Shown in pieces: positions 5,779-8,639 of a DNA stretch of 8,639 bases. The notes under the pieces were generated by a model. It searched no databases, was not told where the DNA came from, and worked only from the letters and a program-made list of their open reading frames with translations. Where the stretch lies: positions 1 to 8,639 of the forward strand of contig CAMFLJ010000149.1 in assembly GCA_945957335.1 (NCBI GenBank), read 5' to 3'. This stretch comes from an uncultured Actinomycetes bacterium. Lineage in GTDB: Bacteria; Actinomycetota; Acidimicrobiia; Acidimicrobiales; Acidimicrobilacustridaceae. Position 1 is the first letter of the stretch; each line of letters starts with the position of its first letter. The translations under genes were made by a program, and so were the position numbers.

Positions 5779-6577
5779 GCCGGGCGCCCCACTCCGGGCG
5801 CCGGGTCACGATCCACCACCCGACCACCACGCCGGCGGCCACACCGCCGGCGACGGCCGCGCCCATGGCGAGGCGGCTCGGCGGCGGCAGCGCGACCCGC
5901 TCGCGCAGCGGCACACCATGGCGGAACAGCAGCACCGGCCAGTCCTCGGCCTTGGCGACGCGCGCCAGGTCGCGGTCCGGGTTCACCACGAACGGGTGGC
6001 CCACGGTGCGCAGCAGGGGCAGGTCGGTGACCGAGTCGCTGTAGGCGTAGCAGTCGGCGAGGTCGAGCCCAAGCTCGTCGGCCACCTCGTGCACCGCCTC
6101 GGCCTTGTAGGGGCCGTAGGCGTAGAAGTCGACCTCGCCGGTGTAGCGCCCGAAGTCGTCGAGGCGGGCGCGGCTGGCGATCACCCGGTCGACCCCGAGG
6201 TACTCCCCGAGCGGGGCGACGATCTCCTCGGGTGACGCCGAGATCAGGAACACCAGGCGCCCGGCGGCGCGGTGCTCGCGGATGAGCTCGAGGGCCTCGG
6301 CGTAGACGATCGGGTCGATGACGTCGGTGAGCGTCTCGGCCACCAGCGCGGCGATGGTCTCGCGCTCCCAGCCCCGGGTGATCCGCAGCGCCGACTCGCG
6401 GAAGCGCCGCATGCGCTCCTCGTCGGCGCCGAGGTAGTGGAAGACCAGGCCGTTCCAGGCCGCCTTGGCCATGATCCGGCGGTTGATCATGCCGGCCTTC
6501 AGCAGCGGCGTCGCGTAGGCGACCATCGATGCCTTCGCGATGACCGTCTTGTCGAGGTCGAAGAAGGCCGCCTCCAT
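5756..6577 (-). CDS. HAD-IB family phosphatase with C-terminal membrane helix
   Basis: A haloacid dehalogenase-superfamily hydrolase of 273 residues, of the SerB-like HAD-IB group. Motif I is FFDLDKT with nucleophile Asp7 and acid/base Asp9. Motif II is ISAS (Ser113), the motif III lysine is Lys158, and motif IV is YSDSVTDLPLL (Asp181, Asp185). A helical cap lies at about 15-90. After the catalytic domain, residues 235-257 form a Gly/Ala/Val-rich transmembrane helix followed by an Arg-rich tail, so the enzyme is probably membrane-tethered. I chose ATG 6577 because AAGGTGG lies five bases upstream and motif I begins at residue 5. The frame is open further to 6718, but that part is Arg-rich and unlike the family. 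It diverges from the Ssd-like/TadA genes, the arrangement seen in mycobacteria (Rv3661 beside Rv3660c and Rv3659c). The physiological substrate is unknown; phosphoserine is only one possibility. Confidence 0.93.
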   Translation of the reverse strand: MEAAFFDLDKTVIAKASMVAYATPLLKAGMINRRIMAKAAWNGLVFHYLGADEERMRRFRESALRITRGWERETIAALVAETLTDVIDPIVYAEALELIREHRAAGRLVFLISASPEEIVAPLGEYLGVDRVIASRARLDDFGRYTGEVDFYAYGPYKAEAVHEVADELGLDLADCYAYSDSVTDLPLLRTVGHPFVVNPDRDLARVAKAEDWPVLLFRHGVPLRERVALPPPSRLAMGAAVAGGVAAGVVVGWWIVTRRPEWGARLRRPGAS

Positions 6578-6657
6578 CGCGGCCACCTTAGGTGCGCCCT
6601 CCCTTTCCGCCGACCCACCCCGACCGTCACATGGCGGCCACGGGCGCCGACGGGCCC

Positions 6658-6686
6658 TTGACCGGCGCCGCGCCCGCCCGTACCGT
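6658..6686 (+). promoter_or_regulatory. Promoter of the Ssd-like/tadA operon
   Basis: TTGACC (6658-6663) and TACCGT (6681-6686) are separated by exactly 17 bases. This is the best sigma-70-type promoter in the window. It points at the ATG at 6738 with a leader of about 45 bases that contains GGGAG seven bases before the start codon. Confidence 0.6.
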
Positions 6687-6737
6687 GCCCCCACCTTCCC
6701 CGGGACGCTTCGAAGCACCGCGTACGGGAGTCCTCAG

Positions 6738-7412
6738 ATGCTCGTGTCCTGCTGGTCCGCCAAGGGCGGGTCCGGTGCCACCGTCGTCGCCGCGTCGCTG
6801 GCGACGGTGATGGCCCGCCGCAACCCCCACGGGGCGCTGCTCGTCGACGCCGCCGGCGATCTGCCCGTCGCCCTCGGGCTCCCGTCGATCGAGGGCCCCG
6901 GCCTCACCGACTGGCTGGCCGCCGGCCCGGCCGTGCCCGCCGACGCGCTCGCCCGCCTCGAGGTGCCCGTGCACCCCGGCCTGCGCCTGCTGCCTCGGGG
7001 CGGGCGGCGCCTCGACCACCCCGACCGGGCCGAGGTGCTGGCGGCCCTGCTCGCCGGCGACCCCCGCTCGGTGGTCGTCGACGTGGGCCTGGTCGACCCG
7101 CACCGCTCCGAGGGCCCGGCCGCCGAGGTCGCCGCCGTGCTGGCGCGGGCGGGCACCGAGTCGCTGCTCGTCACCCGCCCCTGCTACCTGGCGGCACGCC
7201 GGGCCTACGAGCTGCCGCTGCGGCCCTCGGGCGTCGTGCTCGTCGCCGAGCGCCACCGGTCGCTCGGCCGCTGGGAGATCGAGGACCTCCTGGGCGTGCC
7301 CGTCGTGGCCGAGGTGCCCTTCGACCCCGACCTCTCGCGAGCGGCCGACAGCGGGCGCCTCGGGCGCAGCGTCCCCCGCACCGTCGAGCGGGCCCTCCGC
7401 CGTGTCGCCTGA
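6738..7412 (+). CDS. Ssd/CpaE-like (TadZ-type) MinD/ParA-family ATPase, short form
   Basis: A 224-residue P-loop protein of the MinD/ParA superfamily, likely helping to position the Flp/Tad secretion machine at the membrane. It opens directly with the deviant Walker A strand WSAKGGSGAT: signature Lys9 is kept, but the usual second lysine is alanine (Ala14), as in many CpaE/Ssd proteins. VDAAGDLPVALGL (36-48) is the Walker A' region with Asp38, and VVVDVGL (112-118) is Walker B-like with Asp115. The segment VPVVAEVPFDPDLSRAADSG near the C-terminus is typical of the superfamily. Mycobacterial Ssd (Rv3660c) has a long N-terminal domain before the P-loop that is absent here. GGGAG seven bases upstream supports the ATG. 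It overlaps tadA by 11 bases, and a promoter precedes it. Family and context are firm, the exact subfamily less so. Confidence 0.88.
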   Translation: MLVSCWSAKGGSGATVVAASLATVMARRNPHGALLVDAAGDLPVALGLPSIEGPGLTDWLAAGPAVPADALARLEVPVHPGLRLLPRGGRRLDHPDRAEVLAALLAGDPRSVVVDVGLVDPHRSEGPAAEVAAVLARAGTESLLVTRPCYLAARRAYELPLRPSGVVLVAERHRSLGRWEIEDLLGVPVVAEVPFDPDLSRAADSGRLGRSVPRTVERALRRVA

Positions 7413-8593
7413 CCGCGGCCCCGCACCGGGGGTCGACGCGCTGGTCGACACGCTGCACCGCGGCCTGCTCGAGCTCGCCGTCCCGGCACCGGGCGCGGCG
7501 GCCCCCGCCGAGCTGCGGGCCCTCGCCCGCGAGCGCGAGCCGCTGCTGCCGGCCACTGCGCTCGACACCGTGGTCTCCCGGGTGCGGGCGCGGGTCGAGG
7601 GCCTGGGCCCGCTCGAGCCCTTGCTCGACGACCCCTCGGTCGACGAGGTGATGCTCAACGGCGGGGGAGAGGTGTGGGTCGAGCGCCACGGGCTGCTCGA
7701 GGCCACCGACCTCGTCGTCGACGAGCCCACCGCGCTCGCCGTCATCGAGCGGATCGTGGCGCCCCTCGGCCTCCACGTCGACCGGGCCAGCCCGTTGGTC
7801 GACGCCCGCCTTCCCGACGGCTCGCGGGTCAACGCCGTGGTGCGGCCTCTCGCCGTCGACGGGCCTTGCCTCACCATCCGGCGCTTCGGGGCCCGGCGCG
7901 TCGAGCTGGCCGAGATGGCCGGCCCCGGTGTGGTGCAGCTGCTGGGGTGGGCGGTCCGGGCCCGGGCCAACGTGGTGGTGTGCGGCGGCGCCGGTGCCGG
8001 CAAGACCACCCTGCTCAACGCCCTCGCCGCCGAGATCGGCGACGTCGACCGCGTGGTCACCATCGAGGACGCCGCCGAGCTGCGCCTCCCGGGCCGCCAC
8101 GTGGTGCGCCTCGAGGCCCGCCCCGCCAGCGCCGAGGGGGCCGGCGCGGTGCGCGTGCGCGACCTCGTCCGCAACGCCCTGCGCATGCGGCCCGACCGCA
8201 TCGTCGTCGGCGAGGTCAGGGCCGGGGAGGCGCTCGACATGCTCCAGGCGATGAACACCGGCCACGAGGGGTCGCTGTCCACCGTCCACGCGAACTCGCC
8301 GGCCGACGGTCTGCGGCGGCTCGAGACCCTCGTGCTGATGGGCGACGTCGCCCTCCCGCTGCCCGCCGTCCGCGAGCAGGTGCGCTCGGCCATCGACCTC
8401 CTGGTGCAGATCGCCCGCCGGCCCGACGGCAGCCGCCGGGTGGTGGCCGTGGCCGAGGTCGTCGCCCGGGGCGAGGTCGGTGGACCGGTCGAGGCGCGCC
8501 TGCTCACGGCGGCCGACGGCCGCCTGGTGGCGCTGCCCGAGCGGCCGCCCCGAGCGCCCGCCGCGGGCGAGCCCTCCCCCGGTTGGCTGGAGG
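7402..8593 (+). CDS. tadA: TadA/CpaF-family secretion ATPase (3' end cut by contig end)
   Basis: A hexameric type II/IV secretion ATPase that powers Flp/Tad pilus assembly at the inner membrane. From GTG 7402 there are 397 codons of genuine sequence. In order: the N-terminal segment LGPLEPLLDDPSVDEVMLNG (about 68-87), the linker motif LPDGSRVNAVV (137-147), Walker A GAGAGKTT (196-203, Lys201), the Asp box VVTIEDAAEL (218-227), Walker B RIVVGEVR (266-273, Glu271) and the His box TGHEGSLSTVHANS (286-299). All catalytic elements are intact. The GTG lies inside the 3' end of the preceding ATPase gene (11-base overlap), so translation is probably coupled. The gene is nearly complete by family length, but its stop is not reached: adapter sequence begins at 8594, and any residues read beyond Glu397 are artificial. 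The pilus membrane proteins (TadB, TadC) and pilin would be expected further downstream, outside the window. Confidence 0.95.
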
Positions 8594-8639
8594 CTGTCTC
8601 TTATACACATCTCCGAGCCCACGAGACTAAGGCGAATCT
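8594..8639. other. Illumina Nextera adapter with i7 barcode (contamination, not genomic)
   Basis: CTGTCTCTTATACACATCT (8594-8612) is the 19-base Tn5 mosaic end used in Nextera libraries. It is followed by CCGAGCCCACGAGAC (8613-8627), the rest of the read-2 adapter. Next comes the octamer TAAGGCGA (8628-8635), which matches the N701 index, and ATCT (8636-8639), the first bases of the flow-cell P7 segment. The order and spacing are exact, so this is untrimmed library adapter at the end of a contig rather than a transposon in the organism. Confidence 0.98.

Noticed and set aside
1..8593. CRISPR array, tRNA, rRNA, integrase, toxin-antitoxin or phage-defence genes
   Set aside because: I saw no regularly spaced repeats, tRNA-like cloverleaf or matching protein motifs. 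The genes are ordinary chromosomal ones with uniform base composition.
8594..8612. Tn5/IS50 transposon end
   Set aside because: The 19-base mosaic end is followed immediately by the synthetic Nextera read-2 adapter and an index, so it is library adapter.
6627..8622. Long minus-strand open frames antisense to the Ssd-like and tadA genes
   Set aside because: They are Arg/Ser/Pro- or Gly/Val/His-rich shadows typical of GC-rich coding DNA, have no family motifs, and one begins inside the adapter. The plus-strand frames carry complete ATPase motifs.

Overview
The window is very GC-rich DNA with strong G/C bias at third codon positions. The gene content fits an actinomycete-type bacterium (phylum Actinomycetota). 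The strongest markers are a mycothiol-dependent formaldehyde/nitrosothiol dehydrogenase (MscR) coupled to its usual metallo-beta-lactamase-fold partner, and a HAD-IB phosphatase / Ssd-like ATPase / TadA ATPase neighbourhood like that of mycobacteria and relatives. The divergent sigma factor would suit a deep lineage such as Acidimicrobiia, but that placement is inference.

Layout. 2-145 (+) is the 3' end of an unidentified gene. 308-1243 (+) is a primary-like (group 2) sigma-70 factor, followed by 1272-1904 (+), a membrane-anchored protein with a proline-rich N-terminus and an extracytoplasmic beta-type domain. 1996-3848 (+) is a membrane PAS-GGDEF diguanylate cyclase that carries an apparent frameshift near 2184-2196. 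On the minus strand, mscR (5563-4469) and an MBL-fold hydrolase (4472-3864) form a translationally coupled operon. A 24-residue membrane peptide (5704-5778, +) diverges from mscR and overlaps, tail to tail, a HAD-IB phosphatase (6577-5756, -). Diverging from the phosphatase, a good -35/-10 promoter drives an Ssd/CpaE-like ATPase (6738-7412) and an overlapping TadA/CpaF ATPase (7402 onward), the start of a Flp/Tad pilus-type secretion locus.

The genomic sequence ends at 8593. Bases 8594-8639 are an Illumina Nextera adapter with an i7 barcode, so TadA is cut by the end of the contig and every reading frame crossing this point has an artificial tail. Together with the frameshift, this marks the window as draft assembly.

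The genes form recognisable modules: transcription control and c-di-GMP signalling on the left, thiol/formaldehyde detoxification in the middle, and pilus assembly on the right. I found no CRISPR array, tRNA, rRNA, integrase or insertion sequence, and no convincing evidence of an undescribed system. The oddest biological items are the tiny membrane peptide with its near-leaderless promoter, the short Ssd-like protein that lacks the N-terminal domain, and the symmetric DNA in the mscR upstream region. No gene-free stretch exceeds 300 bases.
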